Shown one piece after another: positions 7,949 to 14,693 of a DNA stretch of 15,342 nt. Each line of letters starts with the position of its first letter. Positions within the stretch are counted from its first letter, which is position 1. Position numbers and translations under genes: made by a program. The stretch is from assembly GCA_049454295.1 (NCBI GenBank), contig JBMTYG010000076.1:1-15342 (forward strand), in the 5' to 3' direction. Under the pieces are notes generated by a model. That model had not been told where the DNA came from. It did not search any database and saw nothing but the letters and a program-made list of their open reading frames with translations. The stretch comes from UBA7803 sp049454295. GTDB lineage: Bacteria; Pseudomonadota; Gammaproteobacteria; Pseudomonadales; Azotimanducaceae.

Positions 7949-8430
7949 GAGCTCTTGATACCGCGGCGTTCCTGCCGCGCCTCGCTGATCATTGCGCCAA
8001 CCCACAATAGGGCGCCTGTGGTGAGCGCGATGTCGGCGATGTTGAACGCCGGGAAGTACCAGGTGCCCCAGTGAAACAAGAGAAAATCCACGACATGACC
8101 GAGTAGTACGCGGTCTATCAGATTACCGATGGCGCCCCCGAGAATAAGCGCATACACGGTGCCCATCAAACGCTGCTGCGGTGGCAAACGTCTGAGTTCA
8201 AACACGAGGAACGCGGTAAAGGCAACAGCAAGCACGATAAACAGCCAGCGCTGCCACCCGCCTGCATCGCCCAGCATCGAGAATGCCGCGCCCTCATTGT
8301 GCCAGCGCACCAGACTGAAAAAGGACCACACCGGTATTTCGTCACCGTATGCAAGCGCGGCTACAACCCGCGACTTGATCCATTGATCCAGCACGACCAC
8401 CACGCCCGCAAGCGCGAGCCAGAGCGTCAC
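7945..8430 (-). CDS. lspA: Lipoprotein signal peptidase (signal peptidase II)
   Basis: 161 residues with four hydrophobic segments, the usual length. It cleaves the signal peptides of lipidated prolipoproteins in the inner membrane. Motifs seen: DQWIKS near the N-terminus, NEGAAFSML, GGAIGNLIDR (98-107), VVDF (D115) and FNIAD (D133); D115 and D133 are the expected aspartyl catalytic pair. It starts with GTG at 8430, with GGAG seven bases upstream inside ribF and a four-base GTGA overlap with the ribF stop. In most relatives ileS lies between ribF and lspA; it is absent here. Confidence 0.97.
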   Translation of the reverse strand: MTLWLALAGVVVVLDQWIKSRVVAALAYGDEIPVWSFFSLVRWHNEGAAFSMLGDAGGWQRWLFIVLAVAFTAFLVFELRRLPPQQRLMGTVYALILGGAIGNLIDRVLLGHVVDFLLFHWGTWYFPAFNIADIALTTGALLWVGAMISEARQERRGIKSS

Positions 8431-9377
8431 GACGGGGCTCCATACGGTAAGCCTCGCGCCTCTAACCAGGCTCGCGCTTCGGACATGTCATGATTGATCT
8501 GCGCCTTCAGTGCATCGAGGCCAGGGAAGGCGCGCTCCTCACGAATACGGTGGCGAAACACGACGCGCAGTCGCCGACCGTACAAACTGCCCTGGTAGCC
8601 AAAGAGGTGGACCTCAAGCAACGGTTCTTTGCCCTGCACGGTGGGTCGAATGCCGATATTTGCCACGCCCCCGTAGGCACGATCGAGCCCTTCGACGGTC
8701 ACGACGTAGACCCCCTCAAGCGCCGCCCGGTAACGTTGCAGCGGAACGTTCGCGGTGGGCACGCCAATGGTGCGCCCGATCTGGCGCCCGTAAACCACGC
8801 GACCTGAGATGAAGTACGGGTAACCCAAGAGACGCTCTGCCAGCGCAAAATCGCCGGCGGCAAGGACCTCTCGAATGCGCGAGCTGCTGATACGTTCGCC
8901 TGCAAGCGTCAGGGTCGACAGGCTCGATACCCCAAAACCGTGTCTCGCGCCCGCCGCCTTCAGCATAGCAAAGTCACCCTGCGCCCCTTTGCCAAAGCGA
9001 AAATCATCCCCCACCGCAAGGAACCGAATGCCGAGCTGACGCACCAGCAGTTCATCGATCACCCACTCGGGAGGCGTGTTGGCCGTGCGCTCGTTGAACG
9101 GCAGACACAGGACTCGATCGAGCGGCGTATCGCAGAGGAGCGTGATTTTTTCGTGGAAGCGGGTGAGTCGCGCCGGCACCTCGGCGCCGCGAAAAAATTC
9201 CCGCGGCGTGGGCTCAAAGGTGATGAGTAGACTCGGAACACCGAACTCGCGACTTCTCTCGGCAAGCTGGTCGAGCAACAGCCGATGCCCATGATGCACG
9301 CCATCAAAATTGCCAATGGTCACGACACAGCCATGGTGCCGCGGGCGAATGTTGTGCAATCCGACGATAACTTCCAT
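8427..9377 (-). CDS. ribF: Bifunctional riboflavin kinase / FAD synthetase
   Basis: 316 residues, full length. It phosphorylates riboflavin to FMN and adenylylates FMN to FAD in the cytoplasm. The N-terminal adenylyltransferase domain shows TIGNFDGVHHGH (20-31) and ISSSRIR (163-169). The C-terminal flavokinase domain shows GRVVYGRQIGRTIGVPTANV (192-211), with the PTAN metal/nucleotide motif, then GVYVV and GVANIGIRPTV. The ATG at 9377 matches the family start (short N-terminus before the GNFDG motif). No Shine-Dalgarno precedes it, but a perfect TATAAT ends seven bases upstream. It follows murJ on the same strand after 57 bases and overlaps lspA. Confidence 0.97.
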   Translation of the reverse strand: MEVIVGLHNIRPRHHGCVVTIGNFDGVHHGHRLLLDQLAERSREFGVPSLLITFEPTPREFFRGAEVPARLTRFHEKITLLCDTPLDRVLCLPFNERTANTPPEWVIDELLVRQLGIRFLAVGDDFRFGKGAQGDFAMLKAAGARHGFGVSSLSTLTLAGERISSSRIREVLAAGDFALAERLLGYPYFISGRVVYGRQIGRTIGVPTANVPLQRYRAALEGVYVVTVEGLDRAYGGVANIGIRPTVQGKEPLLEVHLFGYQGSLYGRRLRVVFRHRIREERAFPGLDALKAQINHDMSEARAWLEARGLPYGAPS

Positions 9378-9384
9378 GCGCGCG

Positions 9385-9390
9385 ATTATA
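9385..9390 (-). promoter_or_regulatory. Candidate -10 box (TATAAT) for ribF, suggesting a leaderless transcript
   Basis: On the minus strand the sequence reads TATAAT, then seven bases (CGCGCGC), then the ribF ATG. Transcription would be expected to start at or next to the A of the ATG. The -35 region at normal spacing is poor (CGTGTC at 17 bases) and there is no extended -10 TG. The rest of the 57-base murJ-ribF gap holds only a short GCGCT/AGCGC hairpin (9413-9425) without a T-run. Confidence 0.5.
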
Positions 9391-9434
9391 CGGTGTTGGC
9401 GCGGCGAGACACGCGCTCGAAGCGCAGGGTCGCG

Positions 9435-10997
9435 TCAGATCCTGTGCCGAAGGTCACGCGGGCGCTCGCCCAGCCCAAACAGCGCGAGAGCAAAGACGCC
9501 CCCGCCAAGCGTTACGCCCAGAGCGAGCCAGGCTACTCGGGCGAGGGGATCGAATGATAGCCACTGCGCCGACGGGGGCAGCACCAGCAGCAGCGCCGCA
9601 ATCATGACGAGGACAGAAGCGCCAACGCGCAACCCGGTGCGTTGGACTGAGGCCCCGGGACGGTATCCACGCTGCGTTACGGCGCGGAACAAAAGACCGG
9701 CATTCACACAGGCGGCGACGGACGTGGCAAATGCGAGTCCGACATGGCCAAACCAGCGGAAAGTCGCCAGATTCAACGCAATATTGGTGAGGATCGCGAC
9801 CAGCGCAATGCGCAGCGGAGTCTTCGTGTCCTGGCGCGCGAAGAACGCCGGGGCGAGCACTTTGACCAGAATGATCGGCAGCAGTCCAACCGCGAACGCC
9901 TGCAGCGCAAGCGCGGCCATGCGGGCGTCGAGCGCGGACATCGCACCGTGCGCAAAGATCGTCGCCACGAGTGGCAACGCCAGCACATGAAGCGCAACCG
10001 CGGCGGGTAGTCCGAACAGCAGCGCCATCCTCAGCCCCCAGTCGAGGGTGCCTGCAAACCCGGCCTCGTTGTCCGCCGCCGCAAGCCGCGACAGATTCGG
10101 CAACAAAACCGTCCCTAGAGCCACCGCCACAAGCCCGACGGGCAGTTCGAGCAGACGGTCAGCGTAGTAGATCCAGGAAATGCTGCCTGCGATGAGCGTT
10201 GATGCCACCATGGTATCGATCAGCGCGTTGATCTGACTCGCAGAGGACGCTACCACGGCTGGCAGCAGCAACCGTCCCACCGCGCGAGCACCCGGATGAT
10301 CAGCGCCCGGTCGGGGCATCACGATCAGACCCAGCCGTCCTAAAAAAGGTAGCTGGAAAGCGAACTGCAGTGCGCCGGCCACAAACACGCCCCAGGCAAG
10401 CGCGATCACCGGGTTAATCGACGCATAGACCCCGAGCAGCAGCGCGCCAATGAGCGAGAGATTGAGCAGCACGGGCGTGACGGCGGGCACCGCATAGCGT
10501 CCATGACTGTTAAGCAGCGCTGCGGCCAATGCGGTCAGCGATATGAAGCCCAGATAGGGAAATGTGATTCGGGTCATAGCCGCCACGAGCTCGAAGCGCT
10601 CTGGGTCTGCGCGATAGCCGGGCGCGAACACCGTCGTCAGGACGCCGGAAAACACCACGCCAAAGAGAACTACCAGCGTGAGGACCAGCAGCAGGTTACC
10701 CAGGACCGTTGCAATGAATGCGCGATAAACCTCCGCCGGCTCTCGGCGATAGCGCGCGAGGACGGGTACGAAAGCCTGCTGGAAAGCGCCCTCGGCGAAC
10801 AGCCGGCGAAAGAAATTGGGAATGCGGAACGCGACGAAAAACGCATCAGCCAGCACGCCCGCACCCAGTACCCAAGATATCCCCATATCCCGGGCAAAAC
10901 CGGAGAGTCGCGATATCAGCGTCATCGCGGCTACCACACTACCCTGCCGCGCCACATTCTGGGGCCGCGAGCCGGCGCCATCAGCCGCGGTTGACAT
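9435..10997 (-). CDS. murJ: Lipid II flippase MurJ (MviN)
   Basis: 520 residues with about 14 hydrophobic helices, a member of the MOP superfamily. It moves lipid II across the inner membrane for peptidoglycan synthesis. Conserved features present: SRLSGFARD (R30, R36), DAFFVAFRIPNFFRRLFAEGAF with R64/R65, and YYADRLLELP with R281, corresponding to the central-cavity arginines needed in E. coli MurJ. The ATG at 10997 is chosen because the family's MTLISRLSGFARD block starts about 25 residues in. GGGGTG precedes it. A longer frame to 11144 runs antisense through rpsT and was rejected. It is divergent from rpsT and shares that gene's promoter region. Confidence 0.96.
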   Translation of the reverse strand: MSTAADGAGSRPQNVARQGSVVAAMTLISRLSGFARDMGISWVLGAGVLADAFFVAFRIPNFFRRLFAEGAFQQAFVPVLARYRREPAEVYRAFIATVLGNLLLVLTLVVLFGVVFSGVLTTVFAPGYRADPERFELVAAMTRITFPYLGFISLTALAAALLNSHGRYAVPAVTPVLLNLSLIGALLLGVYASINPVIALAWGVFVAGALQFAFQLPFLGRLGLIVMPRPGADHPGARAVGRLLLPAVVASSASQINALIDTMVASTLIAGSISWIYYADRLLELPVGLVAVALGTVLLPNLSRLAAADNEAGFAGTLDWGLRMALLFGLPAAVALHVLALPLVATIFAHGAMSALDARMAALALQAFAVGLLPIILVKVLAPAFFARQDTKTPLRIALVAILTNIALNLATFRWFGHVGLAFATSVAACVNAGLLFRAVTQRGYRPGASVQRTGLRVGASVLVMIAALLLVLPPSAQWLSFDPLARVAWLALGVTLGGGVFALALFGLGERPRDLRHRI

Positions 10998-11019
10998 AGC
11001 TACACCCCGACGGCATATT
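10991..11019 (+). promoter_or_regulatory. Candidate sigma-70 promoter of rpsT
   Basis: A perfect -35 TTGACA (10991-10996), a 17-base spacer and -10 CATATT (11014-11019, 4 of 6 matches) predict a start near 11026 and a leader of about 30 bases. The last two bases of the -35 box lie in the complement of the murJ ATG (10995-10997). Confidence 0.7.
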
Positions 11020-11055
11020 GTCGCGCCTTCTCGATCCGACCTTTGGGAGCCCCCC

Positions 11056-11322
11056 TTGGCCAACAGCCCACAAGCCCGCAAGCGCGCGCGCCAGTCCGAG
11101 CAGCGCCGCGGCCACAACGCCAGCCAGCGCTCCATGGTGCGCACTTACATCAAGCGTGTCATCGCTGCCATTCAGACCGGGGATTATGCGACGGCGACCC
11201 AGGCCTTCACGTCGGCAGTGCCGGTGATCGATCGTATGGCTGACCGCGGTATTCTGCACAAGAACAAGGCAGCCCGGCACAAGTCTCGGCTGAACGCTGC
11301 CATCAAGGCCCTGAAGGCCTGA
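11056..11322 (+). CDS. rpsT: 30S ribosomal protein S20, UUG start
   Basis: 88 residues, the usual length. ANSPQARKRARQSEQRRGHN and ASQRSMVRTYIKRV at the N-terminus, with GILHKNKAARHKSRLN near the C-terminus, are clear S20 signatures; S20 binds 16S rRNA early in 30S assembly. No ATG or GTG fits the N-terminus. A TTG at 11056, six bases after GGGAG, gives exactly the family start (L/M-A-N-S). E. coli rpsT also starts with UUG, where the weak start takes part in feedback control by S20, so similar control here is a fair inference. It is the only plus-strand gene between murJ and proB. Confidence 0.96.
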   Translation: MANSPQARKRARQSEQRRGHNASQRSMVRTYIKRVIAAIQTGDYATATQAFTSAVPVIDRMADRGILHKNKAARHKSRLNAAIKALKA

Positions 11323-11347
11323 GACCGGTCGCGACCCTGTCGTCCAG

Positions 11348-11365
11348 GCTGCCCTCGGGGGCAGC
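11348..11365 (+). terminator. Possible rpsT terminator hairpin, no T-run
   Basis: A 7-bp stem (GCTGCCC/GGGCAGC) with a four-base loop lies 26 bases past the rpsT stop in the convergent rpsT-proB gap. No T-tract follows, so it may be an RNA 3' end stabiliser or part of a Rho-dependent site. Confidence 0.35.
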
Positions 11366-11402
11366 ACGTAGCGGGGTCCACACTCGACTGCTCGCCTGAC
11401 CC

Positions 11403-11419
11403 GGGCGCCTGGCGCGCCC
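11403..11419 (-). terminator. Possible proB-side hairpin, no T-run
   Basis: A 6-bp GGGCGC/GCGCCC stem with a five-base loop lies 8 bases past the proB stop. No U-rich tail follows on either strand. Together with the hairpin at 11348-11365 it fills the 104-base convergent gap, where both transcripts must end. Confidence 0.3.
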
Positions 11420-11426
11420 TTAAGCC

Positions 11427-12602
11427 TCATGCGAGCAGCACCAGATTATCCCGGTGCACCACTTCCGGTTCCAGGCTGAATCCCAGACGACCCGCTATAT
11501 CGCTGCTCGCTGCACCGGCAATCCGCCGCGCCTCGTCACTCGCATAATTCACCAGACCCTGGCCGATCGTCCGACCGGCTGCGTCCACGCAGCGCACGAC
11601 ATCACCGCGGACGAAACTACCGCGAACCTCGGTAATGCCCACAGGCAATAAGCTGACGCCTCGGTGCAGCAGCGCGTTCACCGCACCCGCATCCAGCACC
11701 AGCTCGCCCCTGGGCTTCAGCTGTCCTGCAATCCAGCGCTTGCGCGCATCCAGCGGCGACAGTGAGGCGCACAAGAGCGTGCCAACGCGTGCGCCATCCA
11801 GCACGTCCGTGATGACCCCAGGCGCATGACCACCCACGATGACCGTGTGCGCGCCCGAGCGCGCCGCGAACCGCGCCGCCCGCAGCTTGGTGAACATGCC
11901 GCCGCGACCCAAAGCGCCCGCACTGCTCCCGATCATTGCATCGAGCCGGCTGTCCGAGGCATTGGCACAGCTCACAACCGGCGCATCGGGATACGCCCGG
12001 GGGTCGCGCTCATGCAATCCCAGCTGATCGGTCAGAATGATGAGCAGATCTGCCTCAAGCAGATTCGTGACCAAAGCGCCTAATGTATCGTTGTCGCCAA
12101 AACGGATTTCGTCCGTTGCCACCGTGTCGTTTTCGTTAATGATCGGGACGACGCCAAAATCGAGCAGCTGGCCCAGGGTGGCGCGCGCGTTCAGGTAGCG
12201 CTGCCGGTCGGCCAGGTCGTCGTGAGTCAGCAGAACCATAGCGGTGCGCCGACCGTGGGCGGAGAAGCCCTCCTCATACGCTTGCACAAGGCCCATTTGC
12301 CCCACCGCCGCGGCGGCCTGGAGACCATGAATGGTCTCGGGACGAGCGCCCAAGCCGAGTCGGGCTACGCCTTCCGCGACCGCACCGGAGGAGACCAGCA
12401 GGATCTGCCGTTCTGGACCCAGGAGCCGGCTGATTTCGCCGCACCAGACTCGGATGCGCTCACGCGCGAGCCCGGTTGCGGGATCCGTGAGGAGCGCGCT
12501 GCCGATCTTGATCACCACGCGGCGCGCCCGAGACACACGCTGGCGCTCGGCTATCGAGTCCGGCTCCGCAGCTGGAAGCGATCTCGCGTCGTCAGCGGAC
12601 AT
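11427..12602 (-). CDS. proB: Glutamate 5-kinase with C-terminal PUA domain
   Basis: 391 residues. It phosphorylates glutamate to gamma-glutamyl phosphate, the first step of proline synthesis, in the cytoplasm. The amino-acid kinase domain has IKIGS (31-35), VSSGA (70-74), INENDTV (155-161), FGDND (168-172) and TDQLGL (190-195). The PUA domain covers about residues 295-380 and includes ARRIAGAASSDIAGRLGF. The ATG at 12602 is preceded by GAGG at a seven-base spacing and overlaps obgE by 11 bases, so the two are probably translationally coupled. The stretch before IKIGS is about 18 residues longer than in Pseudomonas ProB, possibly a true extension. Feedback inhibition by proline is a family property. 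Confidence 0.97.
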   Translation of the reverse strand: MSADDARSLPAAEPDSIAERQRVSRARRVVIKIGSALLTDPATGLARERIRVWCGEISRLLGPERQILLVSSGAVAEGVARLGLGARPETIHGLQAAAAVGQMGLVQAYEEGFSAHGRRTAMVLLTHDDLADRQRYLNARATLGQLLDFGVVPIINENDTVATDEIRFGDNDTLGALVTNLLEADLLIILTDQLGLHERDPRAYPDAPVVSCANASDSRLDAMIGSSAGALGRGGMFTKLRAARFAARSGAHTVIVGGHAPGVITDVLDGARVGTLLCASLSPLDARKRWIAGQLKPRGELVLDAGAVNALLHRGVSLLPVGITEVRGSFVRGDVVRCVDAAGRTIGQGLVNYASDEARRIAGAASSDIAGRLGFSLEPEVVHRDNLVLLA

Positions 12603-13791
12603 GAATAACCTCTATGTCGCCGTCCTGATCCTCGTCGTCCAGGTCATCATCGAGACCGTCGTCGAGGTCCTCTTGCAGCAACCGAGCACCCCGTCGTGCC
12701 AGGGATGAGGCGAGCACGTCAGCGCCGATTGCGGCCTCACGAGCGGCTTCAACGGCCGCGTAATCGGCATCCTCCCGGCGTCGATTGTCCGCTTCGCGAA
12801 GCGCGCGCATGAGCGCCGCCGCAAGCTCGGGCCGTCCCTCGCCAGTCAGCGCAGACACAAAAAACAGCGGCCGGTCGGGCCAGGCGTCGGCAAATCGATC
12901 AAGCAGACGGTCCCGCTCATCGGTGTTGACCAGATCGGCCTTGCTCAGCACAAGCCAAATAGGACGTTCCGCCAGCGCGCGGCTGTAGCTTTCGAGCTCT
13001 CGCTCGATGGCACGCGCGTTCTCAAGCGGATCGCTGCCATCTAGCGGAGCAGGTTCGACCAAGTGAACCAGAATCCGGGTGCGGGCGAGGTGGCGCAGGA
13101 ACTGCACGCCAAGTCCTGCGCCCGATGCAGCGCCCTCGATGAGCCCAGGAATATCCGCAATGACGAAACTGGCATCCTCGCCCACGCGCACGACGCCGAG
13201 GCTCGGCACCAGGGTCGTAAACGGATAATCGGCTACTTTTGGTCGCGCAGCGGAAACGCTGCTCACCAGCATGGACTTGCCCGCGTTGGGCAACCCGAGC
13301 AGTCCGACGTCCGCCAGCAGCTTGAGCTGCAGGCGCAACACTCGATGCTCGCCCGGAAATCCTGGCGTGGTGCGACGCGGAGCGCGATTCGTTGACGTCT
13401 TGAAGCGCGCGTTACCAAGACCATGGAAGCCGCCCCGGGCAATGACCAACTCGGCGCCAGCCTCCACGAGGTCGCCCACGACATCGTGCGAGCTCTCGTC
13501 GATTACCGAGGTGCCCACAGGGACCCGAACGCGACAGGGCGCGCCATGTGCGCCGGTCTTGTTTTTGCCGCTCCCCGATTGACCGTGACCGGCTCGATAC
13601 AGCGGTTGGAAGCGAAAATCGATCAGGGTATTGAGTCCTGGATCAGCGACCAGGATCACGTCGCCGCCATCACCCCCATCGCCGCCGTCCGGCCCTCCCT
13701 TGGGCACAAACTTTTCGCGGCGAAAGGACAGGCATCCACGACCGCCATTCCCCGCCTCCACACGAATCGTGGCTTCGTCGATGAACTGCAT
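12592..13791 (-). CDS. obgE: Obg-family GTPase (ObgE/CgtA)
   Basis: 399 residues. This GTPase binds the 50S subunit and acts in ribosome assembly and stress response. The glycine-rich Obg fold occupies residues 1-157 (GNGGRGCLSFRREKFVPKGG, GGDGGDGGDV). The G domain has G1 GLPNAGKS (166-173), G2 YPFTTLVP (189-196), G3 DIPG (213-216), G4 SKAD (283-286) and G5 SAL (313-315). Two departures: the residue after GKS is Met rather than the usual Thr, and G4 is SKAD rather than NKxD. The C-terminus is strongly acidic (LDDGLDDDLDDEDQDGD), as in many gammaproteobacterial Obg proteins. The ATG at 13791 gives the canonical MQFIDEA start but has no Shine-Dalgarno and sits just past the rpmA terminator. Confidence 0.97.
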   Translation of the reverse strand: MQFIDEATIRVEAGNGGRGCLSFRREKFVPKGGPDGGDGGDGGDVILVADPGLNTLIDFRFQPLYRAGHGQSGSGKNKTGAHGAPCRVRVPVGTSVIDESSHDVVGDLVEAGAELVIARGGFHGLGNARFKTSTNRAPRRTTPGFPGEHRVLRLQLKLLADVGLLGLPNAGKSMLVSSVSAARPKVADYPFTTLVPSLGVVRVGEDASFVIADIPGLIEGAASGAGLGVQFLRHLARTRILVHLVEPAPLDGSDPLENARAIERELESYSRALAERPIWLVLSKADLVNTDERDRLLDRFADAWPDRPLFFVSALTGEGRPELAAALMRALREADNRRREDADYAAVEAAREAAIGADVLASSLARRGARLLQEDLDDGLDDDLDDEDQDGDIEVIHVR

Positions 13792-13809
13792 GAGTGCACG
13801 GCCATAGAC

Positions 13810-13838
13810 AAAAAACCCCGCGAGGGCGGGGTTTTTTT
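13810..13838 (-). terminator. Strong intrinsic terminator after rplU-rpmA, bidirectional in form
   Basis: A perfect CCCCGC/GCGGGG stem with a GAGG loop (13816-13831) is flanked by six A and seven T, giving a U-run in either direction. On the minus strand it begins three bases after the rpmA stop and ends 18 bases before the obgE ATG. Confidence 0.9.
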
Positions 13839-13841
13839 CCG

Positions 13842-14114
13842 TCAGCCCTCGGCGACTGCCGTGGGTTCGACGGTGACGAATTTCCGCTGCTGGGGCCCGC
13901 GGGTGACAAACTTGACCACGCCATCGGAGGTCGCAAACAAGGTGTGGTCGCGACCACAGCCCACATTCGCGCCCGCATGGAAACGAGTGCCGCGCTGACG
14001 CACGATGATGTTGCCCGCCTTGACCAGCTCACCGCCAAATTTTTTGAGCCCGAGCCGTTTCGCCTGGGAATCACGCCCGTTGCGAGTACTGCCGCCTGCT
14101 TTCTTGTGTGCCAT
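13842..14114 (-). CDS. rpmA: 50S ribosomal protein L27
   Basis: 90 residues. The sequence starts MAHKKAGGSTRNGRDSQAKR and continues with LGLKKFGGELVKAGNIIVRQRGTRFH, the conserved L27 core; the N-terminal arm reaches the peptidyl-transferase centre. It starts directly with AHKK, with no cleavable Firmicutes-type leader. AGGAG lies seven bases before the ATG. It follows rplU by 21 bases on the same transcript and is followed at once by an intrinsic terminator. Confidence 0.99.
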   Translation of the reverse strand: MAHKKAGGSTRNGRDSQAKRLGLKKFGGELVKAGNIIVRQRGTRFHAGANVGCGRDHTLFATSDGVVKFVTRGPQQRKFVTVEPTAVAEG

Positions 14115-14135
14115 GTGCCTGCTCCTGTCGCGCGG

Positions 14136-14447
14136 TCAGCCGCTAATGCCCTTGATACGAACTTCGGTGTACCACTGACGATGACCCTGGGTACGCATAT
14201 AGCCCTGACGGCGGCGTAACTTGATGATCCGGATTTTCTTGCCGCGATCGTGTCCGACGACTTCTGCGGTCACCCGACCGCCCGACACGTAAGGTGCGCC
14301 GACCGCTACGCGATCACCATCGGAGACCAGAAGGACCTTGTCGAAGACCACTTCCTGTCCGGGTTCCGCGTCGAGCATTTCTACCCGGAGCGTTTCCCCT
14401 TCGATGACGCGATGCTGCTTTCCACCCGTTGCGATGACGGCGAACAT
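14136..14447 (-). CDS. rplU: 50S ribosomal protein L21
   Basis: 103 residues, the family length. It begins MFAVIATGGKQHRVIEGETL and ends in HDRGKKIRIIKLRRRQGYMR, with TQGHRQWYTEVRI at the C-terminus, all characteristic of L21, which binds 23S rRNA domain I. The ATG at 14447 is preceded by GGAG at an eight-base spacing; an in-frame extension to 14558 has no family match and was rejected. It is first in the rplU-rpmA transcript and divergent from ispB, the usual arrangement in Gammaproteobacteria. Confidence 0.99.
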   Translation of the reverse strand: MFAVIATGGKQHRVIEGETLRVEMLDAEPGQEVVFDKVLLVSDGDRVAVGAPYVSGGRVTAEVVGHDRGKKIRIIKLRRRQGYMRTQGHRQWYTEVRIKGISG

Positions 14448-14477
14448 AATTGTTTCTCCAGATGCCGCGCGGCGTGT

Positions 14478-14506
14478 AATAGAATGCGGGCTCGACGCCC
14501 GGACAA
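14478..14506 (-). promoter_or_regulatory. Second candidate promoter for rplU (start-proximal)
   Basis: TTGTCC, 17 bases, TCTATT (4 of 6 matches in each box), predicting a leader of about 24 bases. The spacer contains a CGGGC/GCCCG hairpin (14487-14501). It is weaker than the upstream candidate. Confidence 0.35.
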
Positions 14507-14613
14507 CCACCGCCAGAACCGGCTGCACTACTCGCCGCTGCCTCAAGGTCATGAACATGCGTCAGGACACCCAGGCAATTCGAAGCGAGCATTGCGGCCG
14601 CGAAAGGCGCGCA

Positions 14614-14642
14614 ATTCTAAGGGCAAGATCGCTTGAATACAA
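14614..14642 (-). promoter_or_regulatory. Candidate main promoter of rplU-rpmA
   Basis: -35 TTGTAT, a 17-base spacer and -10 TAGAAT (5 of 6 matches) on the minus strand. It would give a leader of about 160 bases before rplU. This 246-base rplU-ispB gap (14448-14693) shows no other gene; I saw no convincing ispB promoter on the plus strand. Confidence 0.55.
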
Positions 14643-14693
14643 CGCGCGACATCCTCGTCAGACGCCGCGCCAGCACGGTGCTACGTGACGCCC

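Noticed and set aside
7949..8005. Longer FkpB start at 8005
   Set aside because: It lies inside lspA; the ATG at 7948 in an ATGA overlap fits the pattern of the operon.
10998..11144. N-terminal extension of MurJ to 11144
   Set aside because: It would run antisense through rpsT and add 49 residues without family support; the ATG at 10997 gives the normal MurJ start.
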